Shown piece by piece: positions 10,931 to 19,748 of a DNA stretch of 62,810 bases. Each line of letters starts with the position of its first letter. Position 1 is the stretch's first letter. The notes under the pieces are model-generated. The model saw only the letters and a program-made list of their open reading frames with translations. It searched no databases and was not told where the DNA came from. The stretch is from an uncultured Faecalibacterium sp. (lineage in GTDB: Bacteria > Bacillota > Clostridia > Oscillospirales > Ruminococcaceae), in the NCBI GenBank assembly GCA_900539945.1, contig UQDV01000013.1, positions 1 to 62,810 of the forward strand. Reading direction: 5' to 3'. Position numbers and translations under genes: made by a program.

Positions 10931-11488
10931 ATGATTTCTGCAGGCGAGTTTCGCAACGGCGTGACCTTTGAGCAGGACGGCCAGGTTCTTCAGGTCGTTG
11001 AGTTCCAGCACGTCAAGCCCGGCAAGGGCGCTGCCTTTGTCCGCACCAAGACCAAGAACGTGATCACCGGCTCTGTGGTTGAGACCAGCTACAACCCCAC
11101 CGCTAAGTTCCCGCAGGCTTTCATCGAGCGCAAGGACGTGACCTACAGCTATGAGGATGGCGATCTGTACCACTTCATGGACAACGAGACTTACGATGAC
11201 ATCCCCGTCAACGCAAGCGATGTGCCCGATAACTTCAAGTTCTGCAAGGAGAACGAGCTGTGCAAGCTGCTGAGCTACAAGGGCAAGGTGTTCAGCGTCG
11301 AGATCCCCAACTTCATCGAGCTGGAAGTCACCCAGACCGAGCCGGGTGTCAAGGGCAACACTGCCACCAACACCCTGAAGCCCGCTACCGTCGAGACCGG
11401 TGCTGAGATCCGTGTGCCCCTGTTCATCAACGAGGGCGACCACATCCGCATTGATACCCGCACGGGCGAGTATATGGAGCGCGTCTGA
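10931..11488 (+). CDS. efp: Translation elongation factor P
   Basis: The product is 185 aa, full length with the three beta-barrel (KOW-like, central and C-terminal OB) domains. EF-P relieves ribosome stalling at polyproline. The exposed loop reads [12 protein letters not shown] at about residues 31-42 and holds the lysine that is modified in some bacteria. The C-terminal signature [17 protein letters not shown] is intact. No modification enzymes (epmA or similar) are in this window. TGGAGG precedes the ATG, and a terminator follows. Confidence 0.96.
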   Translation: MISAGEFRNGVTFEQDGQVLQVVEFQHVKPGKGAAFVRTKTKNVITGSVVETSYNPTAKFPQAFIERKDVTYSYEDGDLYHFMDNETYDDIPVNASDVPDNFKFCKENELCKLLSYKGKVFSVEIPNFIELEVTQTEPGVKGNTATNTLKPATVETGAEIRVPLFINEGDHIRIDTRTGEYMERV

Positions 11489-11511
11489 TTTTTTCAGAAG
11501 TTACCGGGCAG

Positions 11512-11537
11512 CGGGCAACCGTTTGCCCGGTTTTTTC
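11512..11537 (+). terminator. Intrinsic terminator of efp
   Basis: CGGGCAA and TTGCCCG form a stem around CCGT, followed by GTTTTTTC. Confidence 0.8.
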
Positions 11538-11559
11538 AAACAACAAGGAGGGCAATCGT

Positions 11560-12159
11560 ATGGAACTGAGCAATAAGGCAGCCTATCTGCAGGGCCTTGT
11601 GGACGGCCTGGGCGTGGATGAGTCCACCAAGGAAGGCAAGATCATCAAGGCCATGAGCGCACTGCTGGCGGAGATGGCCGAGGCCCTGGAGGGCGTGGAC
11701 GAGGATCTTTCCCGCGCATACGACCAGATCAACGACCTGAGCGATGAGCTGGAGGATCTGGAAGCCGACCTGTACGAGGACGAAGACGACGACGAGGACG
11801 AAGACGACGAGGACGAAGACGACGAGGACGACGACGAGGATACGGATGACGCCAACGACGATGACATCGCCAGCGAGCCCTTCTATGAGGTGGCCTGCCC
11901 CAACTGCGGCGAGACCGTGTATGTGAGCGAGGACGACCTGGACGCCGGTGAAGCCAACTGTGCCCACTGCGGCGTGACCTTTGAGGTGGCGCTGGAAGGC
12001 GACGAGGAAGAGCCCGACGAGGATGCTCCCGTGCAGTACGAGGTGACCTGCCCGGACTGCGGCACCACTGCCGTGTTTGAGGAAGAGGAGCTGCTGGAAG
12101 GTGAGCCCAAGTGCCCCAACTGCGGCAAGCCCCTGGACTTTGAGGTGACGGAGGAGTAA
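11560..12159 (+). CDS. Acidic two-zinc-ribbon protein (CD1247-like N-terminal domain)
   Basis: The product is 199 aa. It has three parts. Residues 1-60 are helical and resemble the clostridial CD1247 N-terminal domain (KAAYLQGLVDGLGVDE). Residues about 62-105 are almost entirely Asp and Glu. Two zinc-ribbon modules follow, CPNCG...CAHCG and CPDCG...CPNCG. There is no signal peptide or membrane segment. The acidic stretch is encoded by reiterated GAC/GAG/GAA codons with imperfect 15-base periodicity and may vary in length between strains. AAGGAGG precedes the start. The function is unknown; the ribbons suggest a structural or nucleic-acid-linked role. Confidence 0.8.
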   Translation: MELSNKAAYLQGLVDGLGVDESTKEGKIIKAMSALLAEMAEALEGVDEDLSRAYDQINDLSDELEDLEADLYEDEDDDEDEDDEDEDDEDDDEDTDDANDDDIASEPFYEVACPNCGETVYVSEDDLDAGEANCAHCGVTFEVALEGDEEEPDEDAPVQYEVTCPDCGTTAVFEEEELLEGEPKCPNCGKPLDFEVTEE

Positions 12160-12187
12160 TCTTCCGGTTGTCTGCCCGTGCATAAAA

Positions 12188-12227
12188 CAAAAAGCATCTG
12201 CATTTGCATGCAGATGCTTTTGTTTTT
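12188..12227 (+). terminator. Bidirectional intrinsic terminator
   Basis: AAAAGCATCTGCA and TGCAGATGCTTTT form a 13-bp perfect stem. T-rich tails lie on both strands. Confidence 0.88.
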
Positions 12228-12232
12228 GTGGA

Positions 12233-12354
12233 AACCCTCTCAGTCATCGCTGCGCGATGCCAACTCTCCCGAAAGGGAGAGCTTTATTAGCATTTTACGG
12301 CGGGATAAGAAGCTCCCCCGAGGGGGAGCTGGCGCGTCAGCGCCTGAGAGGGTT
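12233..12354. repeat. Dispersed hairpin repeat with terminal inverted ends, 122 bp
   Basis: The ends AACCCTCTCA and TGAGAGGGTT are inverted copies. Inside are CTCTCCC...GGGAGAG and AGCTCCC...GGGAGCT hairpins. The left end CCCTCTCxGTCATCGCTGCGC is shared almost base for base with the copy at 38685-38814. The repeat has no protein of its own and looks like a MITE or intergenic repeat of the host. Confidence 0.8.
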
Positions 12355-12359
12355 CTATC

Positions 12360-12644
12360 TTACTGAGCGTTTGCCTTCTGCAGCCAGATGCTGCCGATGT
12401 CCAGCGCGTTGTACAGGCCATGCTTGGTGGTCTGCCGTGCCACACGCTCCTGCGGAGCCTTGGTGGTGTCGGTGGAGAGCAGCATCAGATGCACCTTATC
12501 GGCCACCTGCTGGTCCCCGACGGGGGTCGTAGTCAGGATCTGGAGATAAAGCACATAAGGGTCGGTCATGCGGCCGTAATACAGCTCGTTGTCCTTGCGG
12601 ACGAGGGGCTTGCCTTTGTAAGTCAGTTTCGGAGTAAATGCCAT
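12360..12644 (-). CDS. Hypothetical protein, 94 aa
   Basis: I do not recognise this protein. It is soluble and mixed in charge, beginning MAFTPKLTYKGKPLVRKDNE and ending with LDIGSIWLQKANAQ. It has no signal peptide, membrane segment or cysteine cluster. Coding is supported by a GGGAGG ribosome site about eight bases upstream and a promoter (TTGCAT-18-TATACT). The stop abuts the hairpin repeat at 12233-12354. It is a single-gene unit, divergent from the SGNH hydrolase. Confidence 0.65.
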   Translation of the reverse strand: MAFTPKLTYKGKPLVRKDNELYYGRMTDPYVLYLQILTTTPVGDQQVADKVHLMLLSTDTTKAPQERVARQTTKHGLYNALDIGSIWLQKANAQ

Positions 12645-12677
12645 CGTGAAAGCCTCCCTGTCGTTTGATTTCACTCC

Positions 12678-12707
12678 AGTATAACACATTTGCAATAGAG
12701 GATGCAA
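12678..12707 (-). promoter_or_regulatory. Promoter for the 94-aa protein
   Basis: On the minus strand TTGCAT (12702-12707) and TATACT (12678-12683) are 18 bases apart. Confidence 0.65.
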
Positions 12708-12806
12708 GTATTTGCCGGAGGTTTTGCACACATCGACGGAGCAGCGTACAAAACCGTCCGGTGCTTTTAGCCGGAACCGGCAATGGATTTTTGCGCGTTT
12801 TGCCCC

Positions 12807-12834
12807 TTGCAGGCCCGGCCCGGTATGGTATACT
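12807..12834 (+). promoter_or_regulatory. Promoter for the SGNH hydrolase
   Basis: TTGCAG at 12807-12812 and TATACT at 12829-12834 are separated by 16 bases. Confidence 0.6.
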
Positions 12835-12881
12835 AAGAGTGGAAAACGGTGCATCACGCACCAGAAAAAGGAGCGAACAGG

Positions 12882-13775
12882 ATGGCTGATTATCAGGAAT
12901 ACCGGCGGCGGGTGCTGCACCGGCGGTGGCGTCGGCGCTTTATGGCGGCAGGGCTGCTGTTTCTGCTGGTGCTGCTGGGGGCGGTGAGCGTGATGTGGAA
13001 GCGCCTGCACCGTGACCCGGCCCAGACACGGCAGGACACCATCCTGCAGGAGATCACGGAGGACAACACCTGGAACACGCTGCAATATGCGTCCACCCGC
13101 CCGCTCACGGTGCAGACACTGTCTACCGGCACCACGACGGCGCTGGACTTCCGCATGGCGGCGCTGCCCCGCACCGCCCCGGTGGAAAAAAGCTGGTTCT
13201 CCCAGGTGAGCTTTGTGGGCGACAGCCTGACCCAGGGCATGCAGATGTACGACACCGGCCTGCCGGGTGCCATGTTCTGCGCCTACCGGGGGGTGGGCCC
13301 CAATGCCATCGTCAACGGCACCAGCTGCAAGCGGGCCGACGGCGTAGCCGAAGTGCCGCTGGACGCCCTGACCGCCCAGCAGCCCAAGGCAGTGTATCTG
13401 CTGCTGGGCACCAACGTGCTGGGCACGGACAGCGATTACACCAGCTTCCTCACCTATTACCGGCTGATGCTGGATATGATCACCCAGGCGCTGCCGGGTA
13501 CGCCGGTGTATGTGCAGTCCATCACCCCGGTGCGGCCGGAGGTGGCTGCGAAAAAGGGCCACGAGGGCCTTAACCGCGACCGCCTGTGCCGCATCAACGA
13601 TGAGCTGGCCGCCGTGGCGCTGGAAAAGAACTGCTATTTCCTCAACCTGTGGGAGGTGCTGGCCGACGAGAACGGCGACCTGAAGGCCGAATACGCCCAG
13701 CCGGACGGCTACCACCTCAAGCCGGAAGGCTACACGGCCTGGGTGGATTACCTGTGCAGCCACACGGCAGGGTGA
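12882..13775 (+). CDS. Membrane-anchored SGNH/GDSL hydrolase
   Basis: The product is 297 aa from the ATG at 12882, chosen because AAAAAGGAG lies eight bases upstream; an earlier in-frame ATG has none. A basic head (RRRVLHRRWRRR) leads into one transmembrane helix at about residues 20-42, so the rest faces outside. The catalytic domain has block I FVGDSLTQGM near 109, block III LLGTNVLG near 170 and block V DGYHLKPEGY near 272 with the Asp and His. Such enzymes remove acyl groups from polysaccharides or peptidoglycan. The substrate is unknown. It stands alone, convergent with fhs. Confidence 0.85.
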   Translation: MADYQEYRRRVLHRRWRRRFMAAGLLFLLVLLGAVSVMWKRLHRDPAQTRQDTILQEITEDNTWNTLQYASTRPLTVQTLSTGTTTALDFRMAALPRTAPVEKSWFSQVSFVGDSLTQGMQMYDTGLPGAMFCAYRGVGPNAIVNGTSCKRADGVAEVPLDALTAQQPKAVYLLLGTNVLGTDSDYTSFLTYYRLMLDMITQALPGTPVYVQSITPVRPEVAAKKGHEGLNRDRLCRINDELAAVALEKNCYFLNLWEVLADENGDLKAEYAQPDGYHLKPEGYTAWVDYLCSHTAG

Positions 13776-14101
13776 TGCGGTCCGGGCACTGCGGTACAGA
13801 ATGATGGTGACTTGCCAAATCACCCAGATGTTTGGCAGGTGATAAAGTTATTACTACTTGAATTATATGGCAAGTCTTAAACTTTTGACGATAACGCGAT
13901 TGAAAATGTGACTTGCCAATTTGGCGGGTCACCAGAAAATATGGATTTTGGAAACAGATTTCTACAAGGGTGCCGGTGACTGGACAAACTCTTTGTGTAT
14001 CATAGGGGACATCTGGCAGGTCATGGCCGTGCCGGAACGATGAAACGAAAAAAGGCGGTGCCGTACAACGTGTACGGCATCGCCTTGCTTTTTTAATAGG
14101 A
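13776..14101. other. Convergent intergenic region with repeated inverted GGTGACTTGCCAA-like motifs
   Basis: This 326-base gap between the 3' ends of the SGNH gene and fhs has no open frame I can support. It holds seven variants of GGTGACTTGCCAA in both orientations: plus at 13806, 13908 and 13974; minus at about 13831, 13868, 13921 and 14014. Two inverted pairs can fold into RNA hairpins of about 10 bp each (13811-13842 and 13908-13932), using G-U pairs. A terminator ends the region. It could be a structured RNA, a cluster of protein sites, or remains of an insertion. Confidence 0.6.
14050..14094. terminator. Bidirectional terminator between the SGNH gene and fhs
   Basis: AAGGCGGTGCCGTACA pairs with TGTACGGCATCGCCTT (15 of 16). 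T-runs flank it on both strands. Confidence 0.88.
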
Positions 14102-15763
14102 TCAGAACAGGCCGGTGATCTTGCCGTCGGCGTCCACGTCGATGCCCACGGCGGCGGGCTTCTTGGGCAGGCCCGGCATGGTCATGATGCTGCCGCAGAT
14201 GACCACTACGAAACCGGCACCGGCGGCCAGACGCACCTCACGCACCTCCATGGTAAAGCCGGTGGGGGCACCGGTGAGCTTGGCGTTGTCGCTGAAGCTG
14301 TACTGGGTCTTGGCAATGCACACAGGCAGGTCGCCGTAGCCCATCTCGGTCAGCTCGGCCAGCGTCTTGCTGGCGGCGGCGCTGTAGTTCACGCCGTCGG
14401 CACGGTAGATCTTGGTGGCAATGGCGTTGATCTTGTCCTTCAGGGACATGTCCAGCGGGTAGGTGTACTGGATGGGACGGTCCTCCATCACTTCCAGTAC
14501 CTTCTCGGCCAGAGCCTTGCCGCCCTCGCCGCCCTTGGCGAACACCTCGCTCAGCACGCAGGGCACGCCCTGCTCGGCGCACACCTGCTCCACATAGGCC
14601 TGCTCTTCCGGGGTATCGGTGGGGAAGGCGTTGATGGCCACCACCACCGGCAGACCGAAGCCGTTCTTCAGGTTGTCGATGTGGCGGATGAGGTTGGCCG
14701 CACCGGCCTTGACGGCTTCCAGGTTGGGCTGGCTCAGGTCTGCCTTGGCCACGCCGCCGTGGCTCTTGAGGGCGCGCACGGTGGCCACCAGCACGCAGGC
14801 GCTGGGTGCGATGCCGGCATAGCGGCACTTGATGTCCAGGAACTTCTCGGCGCCCAGGTCGGCACCGAAACCGGCCTCGGTGATGGTGTAGTCGGCCAGC
14901 GACAGGCTCAGCTTGGTGGCCAGCACGCTGTTGCAGCCGTGGGCAATGTTGGCGAAGGGGCCGCCGTGGATGATGGCGGGGTTGTTCTCCAGTGTCTGGA
15001 CGAGGTTCGGGTCCAGGGCATCCTTCAGCAGGGCGGTCATGGCACCGGCGGCACCGATCTGACCGGCGGTCACCGGCTTGCCGTCGTAGGTGTAGGCGCA
15101 GACGATGCGAGACAGACGCTCCTTCAGGTCGGAGATGCTGGTGGCCAGGCAGAAGATGGCCATCACTTCGCTGGCCACGGTGATATCAAAACCGTCCTCG
15201 CGGGGGGTGCCGTTCACCTTGCCGCCCAGGCCGTCCACGATGAAGCGCAGCTGGCGGTCGTTCATATCCATGCAGCGCTTCCAGGTGATGCGGCGGGGGT
15301 CGATGTTCAGCGGGTTGCCCTGCTGGATGCTGTTGTCGATCATGGCGGCCAGCAGGTTGTTGGCGGTGCCGATGGCGTGCAGGTCCCCGGTGAAGTGCAG
15401 GTTGATGTCCTCCATGGGCACCACCTGTGCGTAGCCGCCGCCGGCTGCGCCGCCCTTGATGCCGAACACGGGGCCCAGGCTGGGCTCGCGCAGGCAGAGC
15501 ATGGTCTTTTTGCCCAGGGCGTTCATGGCATCGGCCAGGCCCACGCTGGTGGTGGTCTTGCCCTCACCGGCCGGGGTGGGGCTGATGGCGGTGACAAGGA
15601 TCAGCTTGCCCTGCTTTTTGGCGTCATGGATCAGGCGGTGGTTGATCTTGGCCTTGTAGCGGCCGTAGGGGATCACGTCCTCGTCGGCCAGACCCAGCTG
15701 GGCGGCGATCTGGGTGATGGGCTTCATGGTGGCTTCCTGTGCGATCTCGATATCGGTTTTCAT
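14102..15763 (-). CDS. fhs: Formate--tetrahydrofolate ligase
   Basis: The product is 553 aa, close to the usual 556. It makes 10-formyl-tetrahydrofolate from formate, THF and ATP, feeding purine synthesis and one-carbon metabolism. The nucleotide loop [10 protein letters not shown] is near residues 63-72. [17 protein letters not shown] and [15 protein letters not shown] are typical, and the C-terminus reads [10 protein letters not shown]. The frame runs further upstream, but AGGAGG seven bases before 15763 fixes the start. It is alone in its unit and has a ZTP-type riboswitch and a sigma-A promoter upstream. Confidence 0.97.
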   Translation of the reverse strand: MKTDIEIAQEATMKPITQIAAQLGLADEDVIPYGRYKAKINHRLIHDAKKQGKLILVTAISPTPAGEGKTTTSVGLADAMNALGKKTMLCLREPSLGPVFGIKGGAAGGGYAQVVPMEDINLHFTGDLHAIGTANNLLAAMIDNSIQQGNPLNIDPRRITWKRCMDMNDRQLRFIVDGLGGKVNGTPREDGFDITVASEVMAIFCLATSISDLKERLSRIVCAYTYDGKPVTAGQIGAAGAMTALLKDALDPNLVQTLENNPAIIHGGPFANIAHGCNSVLATKLSLSLADYTITEAGFGADLGAEKFLDIKCRYAGIAPSACVLVATVRALKSHGGVAKADLSQPNLEAVKAGAANLIRHIDNLKNGFGLPVVVAINAFPTDTPEEQAYVEQVCAEQGVPCVLSEVFAKGGEGGKALAEKVLEVMEDRPIQYTYPLDMSLKDKINAIATKIYRADGVNYSAAASKTLAELTEMGYGDLPVCIAKTQYSFSDNAKLTGAPTGFTMEVREVRLAAGAGFVVVICGSIMTMPGLPKKPAAVGIDVDADGKITGLF

Positions 15764-15780
15764 CAGACATCCTCCTAAGC

Positions 15781-15898
15781 AAAAAAGGGCAGCTTTGCGC
15801 AGCAATTGCGCAAGGCTGCCCAGACGGTCGGCATTGACATCCCCGCAGCCCTGCACTGTGGTGCTCCACAACGTTCCGTCAGCAGGGATGCGGTCTCT
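15781..15898 (-). promoter_or_regulatory. ZTP (pfl) riboswitch with terminator platform, controlling fhs
   Basis: On the minus strand the leader has the pfl pattern. An outer stem pairs GCATCCC with GGGATGT. Next comes CTGACGGAAC, a GTGG...CCAC hairpin, and the highly conserved CCGTCTGGGCA. The last bases of that motif, GGGCAGC, are also the 5' arm of a terminator: GGGCAGC...GCTGCCC (15787-15821) followed by TTTTTT. Binding of ZTP/ZMP would hold the motif and let transcription continue. fhs is a known target of this class. Assignment is by eye. Confidence 0.85.
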
Positions 15899-15907
15899 AT
15901 GCTGTAA

Positions 15908-15936
15908 AGATAGCACACCGGCAGGGTGTTTGTCAA
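15908..15936 (-). promoter_or_regulatory. Sigma-A promoter for the fhs leader
   Basis: TTGACA (15931-15936) and CTATCT (15908-15913) on the minus strand have a 17-base spacer. It lies directly before the riboswitch. Confidence 0.8.
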
Positions 15937-15957
15937 GGAAAAACAGAACAGAAAGTT

Positions 15958-15986
15958 TTGCGTTGCACAGATGATTGTGGTATACT
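15958..15986 (+). promoter_or_regulatory. Promoter for the desulfurase-thiI operon
   Basis: TTGCGT at 15958-15963 and TATACT at 15981-15986 are 17 bases apart. It is divergent from the fhs promoter. Confidence 0.65.
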
Positions 15987-16027
15987 TATTCTGGATTATT
16001 ATGAAAACAGAAAGCAGGAATCCCTTT

Positions 16028-17179
16028 ATGCTGCAAAATCCTGAATTGCATTATCTGGACAATGCCGCCACCACCATCGTGGCACCGGAGGTGGCAGACG
16101 TCATCGACAAGGCCATGCGGGAGCACTGGGCCAACCCCTCCAGCTTGTATGGCCCCGGTGCCCGCAGCGAGGAAGCACTGAACGCCGCCCGGGCTGCCGT
16201 GGCCCGGACCCTGGGCTGCAAGGCAAAGGAGCTGTATTTTACCTCCTGCGGCAGCGAGAGCAACAATCTGGCCCTGCTGGGGGCCGCCCGCACCCGTACC
16301 TTTGGCAAGGACATCGTGGTGTCCGGCTTCGAGCACCCCAGCGTCCAGCGCCCGCTGGAAGATCTGGCAAAGCGCGGCTACAACGTGACCGTGGTGAAGC
16401 CCCGCGCCGACGGCACGCTGGACATCAACGAGATGCTGGAGCATTTGGGCAAAAACACCATCCTCGTGGCCTGCATGATGGTGAACAACGAGGTGGGTAC
16501 CCGGAACGATGTGGAGCGTCTGGCGGCCGAGGTCAAGCGCCGCAACAGCCGCACCATCGTGCATGTGGACGCCGTGCAGGCGTGGATGCGGGTGCCCATC
16601 AAGCTGGACAACATCGACACTCTGGCGGTGAGCGGCCATAAGATCCACGCGCCCAAGGGCATCGGTGCGCTGTACCTGTCCGACCGGCTGGGGCAGGCGT
16701 TCCAGCCGCCGTATCTGGGCGGCGAGCAGGAGCGCGGGCTGCGCCCCGGCACCGAGAACCTGCCTTACGCCATGGGCCTTGCCGCCGCGGCCGCCCGCCT
16801 TGCCAAAACCATGAAGAGCCGCGACACCGCCATGCGGGCGCTGAACCAGCGCCTGCGGGACGGGCTGGCGGCCTTCCCGGAAGTGGTGCTCAACAGCCCA
16901 GCGGATGCCGTGCCGGAGGTGCTGAACTTCAGTGAAAACTGCATCAAGAGCGAAACGATGCTGGCATTCCTGGCCGAAGCGCAGATCTACGTTTCCTCGG
17001 CCAGTGCCTGCGGCCGGGGCCAGCCCAGCCACACGCTGGCGGCTATGGGCCGGGACCCGCTGGCCATCGACACCGCCATCCGGGTGTCCTTCTGCGCCGA
17101 CAACACCCCGGAGGACGTGGATGCCTTTTTGAACCGCTTTGAAGATGGCATGAAGCACCTGCAGAAAATCAAAAAATAA
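16028..17179 (+). CDS. Class V aminotransferase, cysteine desulfurase (IscS/NifS-like)
   Basis: The product is 383 aa from the ATG at 16028. AGGA lies about nine bases before it, while earlier in-frame starts lie at or before the expected transcript start. It takes sulfur from cysteine onto an active-site cysteine through PLP. Marks are YLDNAATT near the start, the PLP lysine in SGHKIHAPKG near 205, RPGTEN near 240 and the catalytic cysteine in SSASACGRGQ near 328. It is 18 bases upstream of thiI, so it most likely feeds persulfide to 4-thiouridine synthesis. No iscU lies nearby. Confidence 0.92.
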   Translation: MLQNPELHYLDNAATTIVAPEVADVIDKAMREHWANPSSLYGPGARSEEALNAARAAVARTLGCKAKELYFTSCGSESNNLALLGAARTRTFGKDIVVSGFEHPSVQRPLEDLAKRGYNVTVVKPRADGTLDINEMLEHLGKNTILVACMMVNNEVGTRNDVERLAAEVKRRNSRTIVHVDAVQAWMRVPIKLDNIDTLAVSGHKIHAPKGIGALYLSDRLGQAFQPPYLGGEQERGLRPGTENLPYAMGLAAAAARLAKTMKSRDTAMRALNQRLRDGLAAFPEVVLNSPADAVPEVLNFSENCIKSETMLAFLAEAQIYVSSASACGRGQPSHTLAAMGRDPLAIDTAIRVSFCADNTPEDVDAFLNRFEDGMKHLQKIKK

Positions 17180-17197
17180 TCAGGAGATACAACATTT

Positions 17198-18397
17198 ATG
17201 CATGAGATCATTCTGGGCTATCAGGGCGAAATGTCCCTGAAAGGCCTCAACCGCAACCAGTTCGAGTCGGCCATGATGAAGATCCTGCGCTACCGGCTCA
17301 AGACCGTGGGCAAGTTCAAGGTGTACTGCACCCAGTCCACCTTCTACATGGAGCCGGAGGAAGAGGACGTGGACATGGACCTGGCCTTTGACCGGGTGAG
17401 CAAGGTGTTCGGCCTAGCGTCCCTCAGCCGCGCCGTGGTCTGCGACAAGGACTTTGACACCATCTGCCAGACCGCCGAGGAGTACCTCGGTGCCAGCCTG
17501 CACGGCATTCGCACCTTCAAGGTGGAGGCCCGCCGTTCCGACAAGAGCTACCCCATGACCAGCCCGGAGCTGATGCGGGAGCTGGGCGCCTACCTGCTGG
17601 GCAAGCACAACTACCTCAAGGTGGACGTGCACAACCCGCAGTTCAAGGTCATCGTGGAGATCCGTGATTACGGTGCGTATATTCACGGCCCGAAAGTACC
17701 GGGTGAGGGTGGTCTGCCCGTGGGCACCAGCGGCCGCGCCCTGAATATGCTGTCCGGCGGCATCGACAGCCCGGTGGCAGCTTACCGCATGGCAAAGCGC
17801 GGTCTGGCCCTGGACCACATTCATTTTGCGTCCCCTCCGTATACTTCGGAACGTGCAAAACTTAAAGTTGAGGCTCTGGCCCAGCTCACCAGCATCTATA
17901 CCGGCAGTTCCAACCTGTTTGTGGTGCCCTACACCAAACCGCAGGAATACATCCGGGATAACGCCCCCGATGTGCTGTTCACGGTGCTCATGCGCCGCAG
18001 CATGATGCGCATTGCCAACGTCATCGCAAAGCGGCAGGGCTGCGAAGCACTGGTCACCGGCGAGAGCCTGGCTCAGGTGGCCAGCCAGACCGTCAAGGCC
18101 CTGCAGTGCACCGACGCCGCACAGGACCTGCCCATCCTGCGCCCGCTCATCGGCATGGACAAGACCGAGATCGTGGAGACGGCCCGGCACATCAATACCT
18201 TTGAGACCAGCATCCTGCCCTATGAGGACTGCTGCACCATCTTTACCCCTCCGCACCCGAAGATCCGCCCGGAGCTGGAAGAGATCCTGGAAGCCGAAGC
18301 CGCCATGCCGGGCCTTGCCGCACTGGAAGCCGAGGCCGCCGAGAACGCCGAGCGCATCCGCATCCGCATCACCGATCAGGTAGAATTCGAGGGTTGA
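17198..18397 (+). CDS. thiI: tRNA 4-thiouridine synthase ThiI
   Basis: The product is 399 aa. It adenylates uridine 8 of tRNA and replaces its oxygen with sulfur. In order it has an N-terminal ferredoxin-like segment, a THUMP domain (about 60-165) and a PP-loop ATPase with LSGGIDSPVA near 184. YEDCCTIF near 343 holds the cysteine that corresponds to the disulfide partner in E. coli ThiI. There is no C-terminal rhodanese domain, as is common in Firmicutes, so sulfur must come straight from the desulfurase upstream. CAGGAG precedes the ATG. Confidence 0.95.
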   Translation: MHEIILGYQGEMSLKGLNRNQFESAMMKILRYRLKTVGKFKVYCTQSTFYMEPEEEDVDMDLAFDRVSKVFGLASLSRAVVCDKDFDTICQTAEEYLGASLHGIRTFKVEARRSDKSYPMTSPELMRELGAYLLGKHNYLKVDVHNPQFKVIVEIRDYGAYIHGPKVPGEGGLPVGTSGRALNMLSGGIDSPVAAYRMAKRGLALDHIHFASPPYTSERAKLKVEALAQLTSIYTGSSNLFVVPYTKPQEYIRDNAPDVLFTVLMRRSMMRIANVIAKRQGCEALVTGESLAQVASQTVKALQCTDAAQDLPILRPLIGMDKTEIVETARHINTFETSILPYEDCCTIFTPPHPKIRPELEEILEAEAAMPGLAALEAEAAENAERIRIRITDQVEFEG

Positions 18398-18404
18398 TTT
18401 GTCC

Positions 18405-19724
18405 ATGACTGCAGAGATCATCAGTGTCGGCACCGAGCTGCTGCTCGGCAACATTCTCAACACCAATGCCCAGTACCTCAGCCGGGAGCTGGCCGCGCTG
18501 GGCATCACGGTCCAGCGGGAGAGCACCATCGGTGACAACCACAGCCGCCTGGCGGATTTTGTCAACGAGGCCAAGCAGCGCTGTGACCTGCTGGTGTTCA
18601 CCGGCGGGCTGGGGCCCACGGCGGACGACCTGACCAAGGAGACCGTGGCCTCCTGCTACGGCGACACCCTGGCCTTTGACGCGGAAGAGTGGGACAAGAT
18701 CGTGGCCTACTTTACCCGCACCGGCCGCACGGTCACCCCCAACAACCGCAAGCAGGCCATGGTGCCGGTGCACGGCCGCAAGGTGGTGAACCGCCATGGC
18801 ACCGCGCCGGGTGCCTGGTTTGAGCAGGACGGCCGCTGCGCCGTGCTGATGCCCGGTGTGCCCCACGAGATGAAGGCCATGTGGCAGGAGGAAGTGCGCC
18901 CGCTGCTGCTGGCGCGGCAGAACTGCGCCCTGCACAGTCTGACGCTGCGGGTGCTGGGCGGCGAGAGCAACCTGGAATATCAGGTGCGGGATCTGCTGGA
19001 AAATGCAAACCCCACCGCTGCCATCTACTGCAAGACCGGCGAATGCGAGATCCGCATCACCGCCCGGGCCAAAACCGACACGGAAGCCGAAACAATGTGC
19101 CGCGCCTATGCCAAAAAGTTCTATGATCTGCTGGGCGATGCGGTGTATGATGAGGATGCGGCCGGGCTGGAAGAAACGGTGGTGCACACCCTGCAGCGCA
19201 AGGGGCTGACCCTTGCCACAGCAGAGAGCTGCACGGGCGGCATGATCGCCCAGCGCATCACCAACGTGTCCGGTGCAAGCGAGGTGTTCGGCTACGGCTT
19301 CGTGACCTACTGGGAGCAGGCTAAGGCAAAGCTGGTGGGGGTGGACCCTGCCGTGATCGAGCGGTACAACGTGGTGTCTGCTCCGGTGGCGGCACAGATG
19401 GCGCTGGGCGCGGCGCAGGCTGCCGGGGCCGACATCGGCATCAGTGTCACCGGCGTGGCCGGGCCGACCGGCGGCGATGCCGTGCGGCCGGTGGGCACCG
19501 TGTATCTGGGTGCGGCCCGCGGTGATACCGTGTATGTGGAAAAGCTGTTCGTTTCTCGGCCGGACCGGGCGCTCATCCGTGCCCGCGCCGCGCAGGAAGC
19601 ACTGGTGCTGGCCCTGCGGCTGGCGCAGGACAAGGTGCCTGCCGCCACAAAGCCGCTGGCCGCCACCGACTGCCGCGATGCAGCCGCGCTGGAGGCCCTG
19701 AACGCCGCCTTTCTTGCAGAATAA
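18405..19724 (+). CDS. cinA: CinA family protein (COG1058 domain plus NMN deamidase PncC domain)
   Basis: The product is 439 aa. The N-terminal MoCF-like domain has ISVGTELLLGN and FTGGLGPTADDLTKE; homologues hydrolyse ADP-ribose-type pyrophosphates. A middle domain covers about 175-235. The C-terminal PncC domain, with ATAESCTGGMIAQRI and SVTGVAGPTGG, deamidates nicotinamide mononucleotide. The protein thus belongs to pyridine-nucleotide recycling. The ATG at 18405 matches the usual start; an in-frame TTG six bases upstream is less likely. It begins seven bases after thiI and is followed 24 bases on by a decayed partial copy. Confidence 0.95.
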   Translation: MTAEIISVGTELLLGNILNTNAQYLSRELAALGITVQRESTIGDNHSRLADFVNEAKQRCDLLVFTGGLGPTADDLTKETVASCYGDTLAFDAEEWDKIVAYFTRTGRTVTPNNRKQAMVPVHGRKVVNRHGTAPGAWFEQDGRCAVLMPGVPHEMKAMWQEEVRPLLLARQNCALHSLTLRVLGGESNLEYQVRDLLENANPTAAIYCKTGECEIRITARAKTDTEAETMCRAYAKKFYDLLGDAVYDEDAAGLEETVVHTLQRKGLTLATAESCTGGMIAQRITNVSGASEVFGYGFVTYWEQAKAKLVGVDPAVIERYNVVSAPVAAQMALGAAQAAGADIGISVTGVAGPTGGDAVRPVGTVYLGAARGDTVYVEKLFVSRPDRALIRARAAQEALVLALRLAQDKVPAATKPLAATDCRDAAALEALNAAFLAE

Positions 19725-19748
19725 TACGGTCCCCTGCGGACCGCGGGG

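Noticed and set aside
11583..11867. A poly-serine 94-aa frame on the minus strand
   Set aside because: It is the reverse reading of the Asp/Glu-rich codons of the zinc-ribbon gene and has no start signals.
12160..12360. Insertion sequence between the zinc-ribbon gene and the 94-aa gene
   Set aside because: There is no transposase frame; the segment is a terminator followed by the 122-bp hairpin repeat.
13776..14101. CRISPR array in the gap with repeated motifs
   Set aside because: The motif copies are in mixed orientation, diverged and unevenly spaced, and there are no cas genes in the window.
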